From an uncultured Campylobacter sp. (lineage in GTDB: Bacteria; Campylobacterota; Campylobacteria; Campylobacterales; Campylobacteraceae), in contig NZ_CALIJA010000102.1 in assembly GCF_938017615.1 (NCBI RefSeq), positions 1 through 47,888 of the forward strand: a DNA stretch of 47,888 nucleotides, given 5' to 3'. Numbering within the stretch: the stretch's first letter is position 1; each line of letters starts with the position of its first letter. Shown one piece after another: positions 32,207 through 39,670 of this stretch. The notes beneath the pieces were generated by a model that had not been told where the DNA came from, made no database searches, and saw only the letters and a list, made by a program, of their open reading frames with translations. A program made the position numbers and the translations under genes.

Positions 32207-33253
32207 TTAACGATGCTTAAAAACTAAAAATGCTGCAAAGCCTAATAACGCTGTTATGGGCACGATAATGCCAAGTTCTGGGATGATGACGCCGTTGAGA
32301 GAAAACCTAATTAACACGAAAAGCACGCCCCAAGCGCATAGCGTAGCGATAAAAAATCCAAAGCTTAGTAGCGCAAGATTAAAAAATCGCCCCGTAACGG
32401 GCAGGTAATAATACAGCACTAACACCGCCAAGGGCGCGAACAACGGAAAAAATATCATATTATAAAGGCTTGCTTTTATAGTGGAGATATTCACGCCTTG
32501 ATGCGAAAAGGTGCGGATCGAACGCAAAGCATCCCTGATCGAATATACATTACTCGTATCATAAACACTCGCAATTGAGCTTGGATCAAAGCCCTTAAGC
32601 GCCTCGCTCTGCACGTTAAACTCACTTCTTAATCCACTTCCTCCAAGCTTAAGCTGCGCTGGTAAAGTAGTGGTATTTATATCGCGCAGATGCCAAATTT
32701 TGCCTGCGTATTCGCCAGAGCTTGCGTGCGAGCGTGAAGCAACGGAGTTATCCCCTATATTAAAGATCGTTATATCATTTGCGTTTTTGCCGTTTAGAGC
32801 TTTGATGTAGATATATTTACCCTCAAATTTCAAAAACATATCTCCCCCCGTAGGCGATAAATCGGTTAAATTCTTTTGAAATTTTAGCGCGTATGCAAAC
32901 GGGGTGGAATTTAAAGCTATAAAGCCCGCAGTAATCGCAAGTGCGATCAAAAATGGAGGGATTATCAGAGCGTTTTTGCTAACCCCAAGCGCATAAAAGC
33001 TCACCAGCTCGTTGCTACGGATCATATTAAAGCCCATCAAAATAAGCGCAAAAATAAGACTTAGCGGCAGCGTGTAGCTAAGCGCGACCGCTGCAGTTAG
33101 AGCAATATACAAAAGAGCGGTATTCGCGCTTGAAGGAAAATCTTTGAGATTGGTAAGCACATCGATGCCTACATAAAAGCACTCAAGGGCTATTAGCAGG
33201 ATAAAAAAATACTTCAGATAAGAAAGAGCCGCGTATTTTACGTATAACTTCAC
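32207..33253 (-). CDS. LptF/LptG-family permease of the LPS export system
   Basis: 348 residues of the YjgP/YjgQ family. Seen: three N-terminal membrane segments (LKYFFILLIALECFYVGIDVL; TALLYIALTAAVALSYTLPLSLIFALILMGF; ALIIPPFLIALAITAGFIAL), with the cytoplasmic stretch MIRSNELVSFYALGVSK between the second and third, the LptB-coupling motif of the family; a large periplasmic beta-jellyroll-like region; and three C-terminal segments. With its paralogue and LptB, it pulls LPS from the inner membrane. The ATG overlaps the pth stop by four bases. C. jejuni has the same rplY-pth-membrane protein-lysA order (recalled as Cj0311-Cj0314). Whether it is LptF or LptG cannot be decided here. Confidence 0.9.
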   Translation of the reverse strand: MKLYVKYAALSYLKYFFILLIALECFYVGIDVLTNLKDFPSSANTALLYIALTAAVALSYTLPLSLIFALILMGFNMIRSNELVSFYALGVSKNALIIPPFLIALAITAGFIALNSTPFAYALKFQKNLTDLSPTGGDMFLKFEGKYIYIKALNGKNANDITIFNIGDNSVASRSHASSGEYAGKIWHLRDINTTTLPAQLKLGGSGLRSEFNVQSEALKGFDPSSIASVYDTSNVYSIRDALRSIRTFSHQGVNISTIKASLYNMIFFPLFAPLAVLVLYYYLPVTGRFFNLALLSFGFFIATLCAWGVLFVLIRFSLNGVIIPELGIIVPITALLGFAAFLVFKHR

Positions 33254-33807
33254 ACCCTAGCCTTTTTAATCGTAAATTTTTGCGCGACCTGCTCTATATC
33301 CGAGCAAATGAGCTCCTCTACTGCGCGCGCGACGTAGGGTAAAATTTCGCCTAGCTTTTCGCGCTCGCTTTCATTAAAATTTCCGAGCACGAAATTTGCC
33401 GCATCCTGGTCCTGCCGTTTTTTGCCCACGCCGATACGCACGCGCTCGTAATCCGCACCGATTAGCGCATCGATCGATTTGATGCCGTTGTGCCCACCGC
33501 TACTGCCGCCTTTTTTAAATTTAACGGCGCCTAGATCCAAATCTATATCGTCGTGCACCACAATGATGCGCTCGGGCTTGTAAAAATCATTCACCGCCTT
33601 TACGGAGTTGCCGCTTAAGTTCATAAAAGTTTGGGGCTTTAGAAGAAGCAGCGAGCCCTTTTTAAAAAGCTCGCCTTGGAATTTAGACGCGCCGAGCTCG
33701 CTAAAGCCGCCCGTCTTTAAAATTTCGTCGATTAGCATAAAACCGACGTTGTGTCTGGTATCTGCGTATTTCTGAGCAGGATTCCCAAGTCCTGCGATCA
33801 GTATCAT
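33250..33807 (-). CDS. pth: Peptidyl-tRNA hydrolase
   Basis: 185 residues; it recycles tRNA from peptidyl-tRNA dropped by ribosomes. Seen: LIAGLGNPAQKYADTRHNVGFMLID with the catalytic His19, the PQTFMNLSGNSV motif, VVHDDIDLDLGAVKFKKGGSSGGHNGIKSI with the catalytic Asp, and YERVRIGVGK. Full length. It begins eight bases after rplY and shares an ATGA overlap with the LptF/G gene. The rplY-pth pairing is very common in bacteria and supports both assignments. Confidence 0.98.
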   Translation of the reverse strand: MILIAGLGNPAQKYADTRHNVGFMLIDEILKTGGFSELGASKFQGELFKKGSLLLLKPQTFMNLSGNSVKAVNDFYKPERIIVVHDDIDLDLGAVKFKKGGSSGGHNGIKSIDALIGADYERVRIGVGKKRQDQDAANFVLGNFNESEREKLGEILPYVARAVEELICSDIEQVAQKFTIKKARV

Positions 33808-33815
33808 AGGCGCCC

Positions 33816-34352
33816 CTATTTAGCCGAAGTAACTCCGACTACCGCTACTGAGCCGTCTAGAATGATGCTGACGCCCTCTTTTACCGGAATGTCTCGGATC
33901 AAAAGCGAATCGCCTACATCAAGATCACTCACATCGAGCGTAAAATCGTTTGGTAGATCTTTGCCGGCGCATTTTACGGCGATACGGCGCTTGGATTGCA
34001 CCAAAATACCTTTGTTTTTTAGTCCTTTAGCGACGCCAGTTACCTTAACCGGCACTAAATATTTGCTTACGACGTCATCCTGAACTACTCGCAAATCTAC
34101 GTGAGTTAGGGTATTTGTGACAGGGTGCTTTTGGTATTCTTGCACTATAACGCGATATGTCTTACCGCCCACGCTAACCTCGAAAGGAAGATCTTCTTTT
34201 GCGCGCATAGCCTTGATAAAGTCGTTTACTTTAAACGCTGCGTTAATATTTTCAAATCCTTTCGCATAAATATTAGCGATTAGATAACCATCTCGTTTTA
34301 GGGATTTTGAAGCCCTTTTACCGATACTATCTCTAACGATACCTTCTAACAT
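33816..34352 (-). CDS. rplY: 50S ribosomal protein bL25, CTC type
   Basis: 178 residues; binds 5S rRNA. Seen: MLEGIVRDSIGKRASKSLKRDGYLIANIYAKG (L25 domain), VQEYQKHPVTNTLTHVDLRVV, then the C-terminal TL5/CTC beta domain (VPVKVTGVAKGLKNKGILVQSKRRIAVKC through KEGVSIILDGSVAVVGV). The start ATG 34352 is chosen over an in-frame start 31 residues earlier because AAAGGAAA precedes it and the family begins here. First gene of a run with pth, lptF/G and lysA. A likely promoter lies about 30 bases upstream. Confidence 0.97.
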   Translation of the reverse strand: MLEGIVRDSIGKRASKSLKRDGYLIANIYAKGFENINAAFKVNDFIKAMRAKEDLPFEVSVGGKTYRVIVQEYQKHPVTNTLTHVDLRVVQDDVVSKYLVPVKVTGVAKGLKNKGILVQSKRRIAVKCAGKDLPNDFTLDVSDLDVGDSLLIRDIPVKEGVSIILDGSVAVVGVTSAK

Positions 34353-34382
34353 TAGGTTTCCTTTGTGAAAAAATGAAGCGTG

Positions 34383-34388
34383 ATAATA
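34383..34388 (-). promoter_or_regulatory. Candidate -10 box of rplY
   Basis: Minus-strand TATTAT, 30 bases before the rplY ATG, in the 146-base gap after the nuclease gene. No -35 match, as is normal for this genus. Confidence 0.4.
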
Positions 34389-34498
34389 GCTAAATGTTGC
34401 TTTAAATCTATTTAAGAAATATGGGACTTTATGCAGATCGATCAATAGTGGAATTTATTTATGCATGTTAGGATGTCTTTTGTGCACTGCAATATAAA

Positions 34499-35704
34499 TT
34501 ACGACGATAAGCCTCTATGCCGCAAAATTATCATAATCAGCCGCTCTCCCATAATTTCATAAAAATCCTTTTTGTATTCGCTCGCATGCTTTCGCAGCGC
34601 GTCTTTGAATTCGTCGTAGAATTTGAAGCTGCATTCGTGAGTTTCAAAAAATTTTAAAAGCACGCTGTATCTTATGACCGAATAGCGCCCATACTCATCA
34701 AATTTTGCCAACTCTATATCCGCATAGCTATAATCAGGTAGAAGCAAAAAACACTTTGCTCTGCCGCCTGAATCCTGCTTATCGGCAATCTTTGAGTATT
34801 TATCTAGCTGAGAGCGTATTACGCCGCTTTGCAAATCGTGTCTTATCCCGTTGATACCGGATTTGATCTTATTTTCGATGACGATTGCGTGATTTTGATC
34901 TTTGATAAAAATGTCGATATTTTTGTATTCTCTTAAAATTTGTGCATCCGCACTTACGTTTAGCCGTAAAATTTCACTTGCAAATTTAAAAAATAGTTCC
35001 GTATCGTTTCGCAGATAATAGACTATCCAATTTGAAAAGCTTAACTCATCGTCCATCTTGCCGATTATCTCTAGGATGTTTTGCTCTTTAGCTTTAAAAT
35101 TTAAAATTTCATCTCGTTTGATCCGCTTCGCAGTGTCGCCGCTCTGCCAAAGCTCGGGCGCGAAAATTTTATCCAGCGCGCTTTCGCCCTGGACATATTG
35201 CTTTAAAGATTGCGAGGAAAATTTAAATGGCACTAAAAAATGCGTTTCGTCTATCAGCTTCTCATCATCAACGATGTAAAATTTAAATCTTGGTTTTTTA
35301 AAATTCGACGTCTCAAATGTTATATACGCCGCATTGGGGCTATCGTTTTCGCTTTCAAATAGCTCGTTTAGAAGCACACCGCCGTAAGCGATATTTTGTG
35401 CTTCAATCATTTCAGATTGTCTTTTAAGCTCCTCTTTAGCGCCACGCTTTCTGCCGCTAGCAAAAAGTTCATCGCTCAAAAGCAGTTTTAACTCGCTAGC
35501 GCAAGCTAAAATTTCAAAACAATGTTTCGAGATGGCACGCACTAAAAGGACTTTGTGTGCGTCCTTCGCATCCTCGTTTATCGTGCCGTAAGGATTTACG
35601 TAGATGTAGTGCCTGCCGTTGTCTGCCTTAAAAAGATTGATGATTTCGTGCCCCAAGCTCTCGTTCAAATAGCCGCCCGAAAACATTCGATTTATAATTA
35701 TCAT
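34499..35704 (-). CDS. PD-(D/E)XK nuclease-superfamily protein
   Basis: 401 residues, soluble. The C-terminal half carries the nuclease core: D264 in KNIDIFIKD and E277-x-K279 in IVIENKIKSG, with spacing typical of PD-(D/E)XK enzymes, followed by a conserved-looking QLDKYSKI helix, as in the family often found in defence islands and annotated PF14281-like. The N-terminal half (about 1-180) is beta-rich, with NRMFSGGYLNESLGHEIINLF, and is unrecognised; it could be a specificity or sensor module. It starts one base after the stop of the membrane-protein gene, so the two are coupled. No methyltransferase or helicase lies nearby. DNA cleavage is inferred; the role is unknown. Confidence 0.8.
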   Translation of the reverse strand: MIIINRMFSGGYLNESLGHEIINLFKADNGRHYIYVNPYGTINEDAKDAHKVLLVRAISKHCFEILACASELKLLLSDELFASGRKRGAKEELKRQSEMIEAQNIAYGGVLLNELFESENDSPNAAYITFETSNFKKPRFKFYIVDDEKLIDETHFLVPFKFSSQSLKQYVQGESALDKIFAPELWQSGDTAKRIKRDEILNFKAKEQNILEIIGKMDDELSFSNWIVYYLRNDTELFFKFASEILRLNVSADAQILREYKNIDIFIKDQNHAIVIENKIKSGINGIRHDLQSGVIRSQLDKYSKIADKQDSGGRAKCFLLLPDYSYADIELAKFDEYGRYSVIRYSVLLKFFETHECSFKFYDEFKDALRKHASEYKKDFYEIMGERLIMIILRHRGLSS

Positions 35705-35705
35705 C

Positions 35706-36287
35706 TCAGAATAAATTCCTATCTATATTTTTGGCGCTAAATTTAAGCACGCATTCTCGTATGGCGCTACGTACCTCGTCGCGCTTTTGCTTGTCATAAA
35801 AGTATAGTCCCGTCGAGCCGAAGCTTCCAAAGACGTAGAGATAATATCTTGTTTGGATATCATTAATGCGCCGCCCCAATCTAGCTGTTTTGGCATTTTT
35901 GGAGCTCATCCTAAAAAATTTAATCACCGCTAGGAAAATTTTAAAAATATTTGCGCTTTTTACCTCTTTTTTCTCTAAGCGCATATCCTCGATTTGATCT
36001 GCCGTGACGGTTCTGCTGCGCATTAAATTCCAATACGGCGCACAGAGCAAAACAGCTACAATGCTATTTTCAACGTCGCTTCTAGGGAAGGTGATTTTAC
36101 CTGTTTGCATATCGATCAGGTATCTTTTGTTTTTGTTGTAGATCAAAATGCTTTGAAACGGCAAAAGCACTAAAATCACGGCACCCACGCCTAATGGTAA
36201 CAGCAAAATTCCAATGAGCAAAGTCCATTTAAAATTTTTAAAAACGATTTCTAGTGCAGTATGGACGTCGATTATCTCATATTTCAT
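35706..36287 (-). CDS. Membrane protein of unknown function, partner of the nuclease gene
   Basis: 193 residues. One long hydrophobic hairpin is seen near the N-terminus (WTLLIGILLLPLGVGAVILVLLPFQSILIYN, about residues 21-51). The rest is a cytoplasmic-looking basic region with KNKRYLIDMQTGKITFPRSD, a PH-like beta pattern, and a long Lys/Arg-rich C-terminus. The ribosome site is weak (AGAGA). It is directly followed, after one base, by the PD-(D/E)XK gene, and the pair may form a membrane-linked nuclease unit. No family recognised. Both genes use codons similar to their neighbours. Confidence 0.75.
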   Translation of the reverse strand: MKYEIIDVHTALEIVFKNFKWTLLIGILLLPLGVGAVILVLLPFQSILIYNKNKRYLIDMQTGKITFPRSDVENSIVAVLLCAPYWNLMRSRTVTADQIEDMRLEKKEVKSANIFKIFLAVIKFFRMSSKNAKTARLGRRINDIQTRYYLYVFGSFGSTGLYFYDKQKRDEVRSAIRECVLKFSAKNIDRNLF

Positions 36288-36354
36288 AAAATTCTCTTGC
36301 GATGAAATTCTAAAATTTTATCCATTTGGTTGTTTGCACGATTTAAAATTTATT

Positions 36355-36386
36355 AAAGCGCCGAGAGTTTCAGCTCGCAGCGCTTT
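36355..36386 (-). terminator. Hairpin between the microprotein gene and the membrane-protein gene
   Basis: Inverted repeat AAAGCGC/GCGCTTT with an inner CGAG/CTCG stem, A/T-rich on both sides, so it could terminate in both directions. On the minus strand the stem is followed by TAATAAATTTT. It would make the 33-residue gene a single-gene transcript. Confidence 0.6.
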
Positions 36387-36423
36387 AAATTTTAATCTTA
36401 CGCCGGCTTACGACGCGAGATCG

Positions 36424-36525
36424 CTACTTTTTGCGGCGTTTTTTATCGCCCGCTCTTTGCTTAGGGGTTCTGCAAGATCCCGTCCTAGTTCTGTTGTCGT
36501 GGTTTCTTGGTCCATGACTTGCCAT
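36424..36525 (-). CDS. Very basic 33-residue microprotein
   Basis: An ORF too short for routine calling. It runs from ATG 36525 to TAG 36424, with AAAAGGAG placed six bases before the ATG. The peptide starts MASHGPRNHDNRTRTG and ends GDKKRRKK: about 12 of 33 residues are Arg or Lys, with two His and one Cys. That composition suits RNA, ribosome or DNA binding. It has its own promoter (TATAAT at 36556-36561) and terminator-like hairpin, so it looks like a genuine single-gene unit. A poly-G tract touching the -10 box suggests variable expression. No family recognised; it is not the Thx/S31e-type ribosomal peptide as far as I can tell. Confidence 0.65.
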   Translation of the reverse strand: MASHGPRNHDNRTRTGSCRTPKQRAGDKKRRKK

Positions 36526-36555
36526 CTCTTACTCCTTTTAGAAAAAATATGCGTA

Positions 36556-36571
36556 ATTATACCCCCCCCCC
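36556..36571 (-). promoter_or_regulatory. TATAAT promoter with a 10-bp poly-G spacer tract
   Basis: On the minus strand, ten consecutive G (36571-36562) run directly into a perfect TATAAT (36561-36556), 31 bases before the microprotein ATG. The tract fills most of the space where a -35/-10 spacer would be. Poly-G tracts of eight or more are known slippage sites in Campylobacter, so spacer length should vary between cells. Confidence 0.7.
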
Positions 36572-36692
36572 TGAAATTTGGTTGAAATTTTATTTATTAA
36601 AGATTAAATGAATAGGAATTTTATAAGATTAATCGGACGTGAAATTTTAATCGAAATTATAGATATTTTAAAACGAAATTTAAGGTAGTATC

Positions 36693-36712
36693 TGCCCGCA
36701 TAGCAGCGGGCA
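36693..36712 (-). terminator. Distal hairpin downstream of pilT
   Basis: Perfect 7-bp stem TGCCCGC/GCGGGCA with a six-base loop. No T-tract. It resembles the neighbouring hairpin at 36722-36751 (shared CCCGC-TAGC-GCGG elements), as in a REP-like pair. Confidence 0.4.
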
Positions 36713-36721
36713 AACGAATTA

Positions 36722-36751
36722 AATTCCGCCCGCCTAGCGGCAGGCAGAATT
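36722..36751 (-). terminator. Proximal hairpin downstream of pilT
   Basis: Stem AATTC/GAATT, then GCC/GGC twice with two mismatches, loop TAGC; 47 bases after the pilT stop. On the minus strand it is followed by TTTAATT, a weak T-tract. Probably ends the serB-tal-pilT transcript. Confidence 0.45.
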
Positions 36752-36798
36752 CTTTAAAATTTTAAATTGCAAGAATTTAGAATTTTAAAATTTACGAC

Positions 36799-38016
36799 TT
36801 AGCGGATCTCTTTTAGCTGTACGACTTCGCCGGCGAGCATCTCCTCGGCGCTCTCTCCGGATTCTGCCGCCAAATCCCTTTTTTTGGCAAGATCGACGTT
36901 TTTGATCTGTAGATCAAGATCGTTTCGCTTAGAGGCCTTATCTAGCGCCTCCTCGCGGGTAATGACGCCGTCTCTGTAAAGATCGAGCAGGTGCTGATCG
37001 AAGGTCTGCATGCCGTAGGTGTTGCGACCGTCGGCGATCGCGTCCGGAATTTCATCGTCACGCGCATCAAGTATCATATCCTTAATACGGGTGTTTTTGC
37101 GTAGAATTTCAACGACGGCTACGCGCTTGCCCTCGATAGTACGAGCAAGGCGCTGAGAGATGACCGCCTCTAGGACGGACGCTAGCGTCATTCGGATACG
37201 CTCCTGCTCAGCCTGCTCAAACATCGCGATGATTCGGTTTACCGTCTCTTTTGCGTCAATAGTGTGCACCGTCGAAAACACTAAGTGGCCCGTTTCTGCG
37301 GCGTGAAGTGCGGTCTCGATCGTCTCCAAATCGCGCATCTCGCCCACGAATATAACGTCGGGATCCTCTCGCAGCGCGGCGCGAAGCGAATCGGCGAAGT
37401 TATTGCAGTCCTCACCGATAGCGCGCTGATTGATGATGCATTTATCGTCTTTAAATACGAATTCCACGGGGTCTTCGATCGTAACGACGTGGCTAGTTCT
37501 TTGTCTATTTATGCGATTGATCATGCTTGCGATCGTTGTCGTCTTTCCGCTTCCCGTAGGTCCCGTAAGTAGCACGACGCCGCGCATAGCTGTGTCACAA
37601 ATATCTTTGATCGAAGGCGGCAGACCTAGATCATCGATCTCTGGAATTTTAACCGGAATCGTTCGGAAAACCGCGCTGATACCGTCGATCTGAAAGAAAA
37701 TATTAACGCGGAAGCGGTAATCTTCGTTTAGCTTATAAGTAAAATCCACGCTCTTTTTCTCGATAAGCTCAGGAAAGCGCGTGATGAGAAGCTCCTTAGC
37801 TAGCGTCATCGCGTCTTCTTTCAAAAATGGCGTTTTGCTAAATTTTACTAGCTCGCCGTGGATACGACCTCTGATAACCGCGCCCGATTTTATGTGAAGG
37901 TCGCTACCGCCATTTTGGATCAGAAATTCCAGATATTTATTTAGCCTATCTCGCTGCTTAAAATCCAGCGTAGAAGCGTCAACTTGATACTGCGAATAAT
38001 CTATAGAACCCGCCAT
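36799..38016 (-). CDS. PilT/PilU-type pilus retraction ATPase
   Basis: 405 residues from ATG 38016; a second ATG three bases upstream is too close to the AAGGAG site. Seen: SDLHIKSGAVIRGRIHGELV, RFRVNIFFQIDGISAVFR, Walker A GPTGSGKTTT (near residue 158), the Asp box TIEDPVEFVF, Walker B DPDVIFVGEMRDLETIETALHAAETGHLVFSTVHT, and the C-terminal GMQTFDQHLLDLYRDGVITREEALDKA. Hexameric motor that disassembles type IV or type II-like pili, giving twitching or DNA uptake. It shares bases with the tal stop. No other pilus gene is in the window. For a non-flagellated cell this would be the remaining surface-motility motor, an inference. Confidence 0.93.
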   Translation of the reverse strand: MAGSIDYSQYQVDASTLDFKQRDRLNKYLEFLIQNGGSDLHIKSGAVIRGRIHGELVKFSKTPFLKEDAMTLAKELLITRFPELIEKKSVDFTYKLNEDYRFRVNIFFQIDGISAVFRTIPVKIPEIDDLGLPPSIKDICDTAMRGVVLLTGPTGSGKTTTIASMINRINRQRTSHVVTIEDPVEFVFKDDKCIINQRAIGEDCNNFADSLRAALREDPDVIFVGEMRDLETIETALHAAETGHLVFSTVHTIDAKETVNRIIAMFEQAEQERIRMTLASVLEAVISQRLARTIEGKRVAVVEILRKNTRIKDMILDARDDEIPDAIADGRNTYGMQTFDQHLLDLYRDGVITREEALDKASKRNDLDLQIKNVDLAKKRDLAAESGESAEEMLAGEVVQLKEIR

Positions 38017-39023
38017 CATTTCTCCTTTTTAAGTGTTTTTATTATCTCTTTAAATGCCTCTTCAAAGGCTACTAGCCCGTCATCGAGTAGCTTTTTATAC
38101 GCCTTTTTCATATCGATCTTCGCATCCGCTACGCGCTCGAAAAATTCCTCTATCTGCGCGTCGCTAGGCGGCATTTTGGGCTTTTGATCGCCGCTTATAA
38201 AAGCCTCTATCGTCTCAAGCGGCGCGGTATTTACGCAGCCCGGATACATCAGCTCGCTTACGTAGTAATCCCTCGGCAGATCGTCTCCCTTTACGCCCGT
38301 GCTCGCAAACAGCGGCTTTACGTAGTTTAAATTTTCTTTAGCGATGATATTGTAGCACTTTGCGGCGTTCATTATGCCGATTTTACCGGTAGGAAGACCC
38401 GCCGCGGCCATTTTTTCATCTAGCAACCTATCGAAGCGGCTAACGAAGATGCTAATTACTGTTTTTGGTAAATTTGCCTTCGGGAAGTAGCGGCGAAAGC
38501 CCGCGATACCCTCTTTTATCGCTTCGATGCATTTTGCGGTCTGCTCGGGTGAAAAAACCAAAGTCGCATTTACGCTGATCCCCTTTTTCAGCAGATCGCG
38601 CATCGCTTCGTAGCCCGCCTTGGTCGCAGGGATTTTGATCATTACGTTTGGCATGCCGATCGTGCCGTATAGGTGTTTGCCCTCGCGATACATCGCCTCG
38701 GCGTCGTCTGCGAAATACGGATCGACCTCGATACTCACAAAGCCGTCATCGCCGTTAATAAAATTTTTAAGCAGGCTCTCCGCCGCGCTTCTGATGTCCG
38801 CGGTGGCTAAAATTTCATACAGCTTTTTAGGCTCTTTTTTTCTAAATTCCTCTTTAGCCGTATCGTATGCGGGGGAGCTTAGGATTGCGTTTTTAAAGAT
38901 CGCAGGATTGGAAGTTGCGCCGTTAATTATCCCTTTTTTGATCAGCTCGTCGAAATCTTTATCGATAAAATCGCGCTCCAAAAAGTCGCACCAAAGGCTG
39001 AAATTTAGGGCTTTATCATACAT
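38016..39023 (-). CDS. tal: Transaldolase
   Basis: 335 residues, TalAB-type as in Campylobacterota. It transfers dihydroxyacetone units in the pentose phosphate pathway. Seen: FSLWCDFLERDFIDKDFDELIKKGIINGATSNPAIFKNAI, the family's substrate-binding start; SIEVDPYFADDAEAMYREGKHLY; MIKIPATKAGYEAM with the Schiff-base lysine (KIPAT); SVNATLVFSPEQTAKCI; and ISIFVSRFDRLLDE. The start overlaps the serB stop by eight bases, and its stop overlaps pilT, so serB-tal-pilT form one message. Campylobacters lacking full glycolysis use it for ribose and aromatic precursors. Confidence 0.97.
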   Translation of the reverse strand: MYDKALNFSLWCDFLERDFIDKDFDELIKKGIINGATSNPAIFKNAILSSPAYDTAKEEFRKKEPKKLYEILATADIRSAAESLLKNFINGDDGFVSIEVDPYFADDAEAMYREGKHLYGTIGMPNVMIKIPATKAGYEAMRDLLKKGISVNATLVFSPEQTAKCIEAIKEGIAGFRRYFPKANLPKTVISIFVSRFDRLLDEKMAAAGLPTGKIGIMNAAKCYNIIAKENLNYVKPLFASTGVKGDDLPRDYYVSELMYPGCVNTAPLETIEAFISGDQKPKMPPSDAQIEEFFERVADAKIDMKKAYKKLLDDGLVAFEEAFKEIIKTLKKEK

Positions 39024-39639
39024 ATTTCATAATCTCCTTCAAATCCTTTTTTTCAATGCAGACGCTCGCGTGCTCTTTTAAAATTTCATTCGCGCAAAAG
39101 GCGATTTTAAGTCCCGTCTCGCGAAACATCGAAACGTCGTTCGCGCCGTCTCCCACGCACATTACCTCGCTCGTCTCTAGACCCATCAGCGATTTAAGCT
39201 GCGCAAGCAGCGCGCCTTTTGAGTATCCAAACATCATCTCGCCGCCGAAAAGTCCGGTTAAAATTCCGTTTTTTTCATGCAGATAGTTCGCAAAGCTCGC
39301 GTCAAAGCCCAGTTTTTTCTGCGCGGCGTCCGTGGCTAGATGAAATCCGCCGCTAAAGACGATCACCTTTATGCCTTTATTTTTCAGATACGCGATGATC
39401 TCGCTAGCGCCGCAAACAAAAGGCAGACTTTCTGCGATAGCTTTAGCATCGCTAAGCTTCATCCCCTTTATCAGCGCCACTCGCTCGCTAAGGCTCTCGA
39501 AAAAATCAAGCTCGCCCGCCATCGCGCGCTTCGTAATTTCGCTGACTTGTCGCTGCGTGCCCATTTTAGCGGCGAAAAAACCTATTGTCTCGCCGTCCAT
39601 CAGCGTAGAATCAAAGTCGAAAACACAAAGCTTTATCAT
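39016..39639 (-). CDS. serB: Phosphoserine phosphatase
   Basis: 207 residues, HAD superfamily; the last step of serine synthesis. Seen: motif I FDFDSTLMDGE (D8 nucleophile, D10), the GMKLSDAKAIAESLPF cap region, motif II VIVFSGGFHL, and motif IV VGDGANDVSMF. There is no N-terminal ACT domain, so it is the short form. It overlaps tal by eight bases. In C. jejuni, as I recall, cheW-cheA-cheV lie directly upstream (Cj0282c-Cj0285c). Here the next gene upstream is a metallophosphoesterase, 31 bases away, with no che gene. Confidence 0.96.
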   Translation of the reverse strand: MIKLCVFDFDSTLMDGETIGFFAAKMGTQRQVSEITKRAMAGELDFFESLSERVALIKGMKLSDAKAIAESLPFVCGASEIIAYLKNKGIKVIVFSGGFHLATDAAQKKLGFDASFANYLHEKNGILTGLFGGEMMFGYSKGALLAQLKSLMGLETSEVMCVGDGANDVSMFRETGLKIAFCANEILKEHASVCIEKKDLKEIMKYV

Positions 39640-39670
39640 AAATATCCTCGCAAAAATTTAGGAATTATAG

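Noticed and set aside
34353..34445. 31-residue N-terminal extension of bL25
   Set aside because: The family starts at MLEGIVRD, with AAAGGAAA before it; the extension contains the likely promoter.
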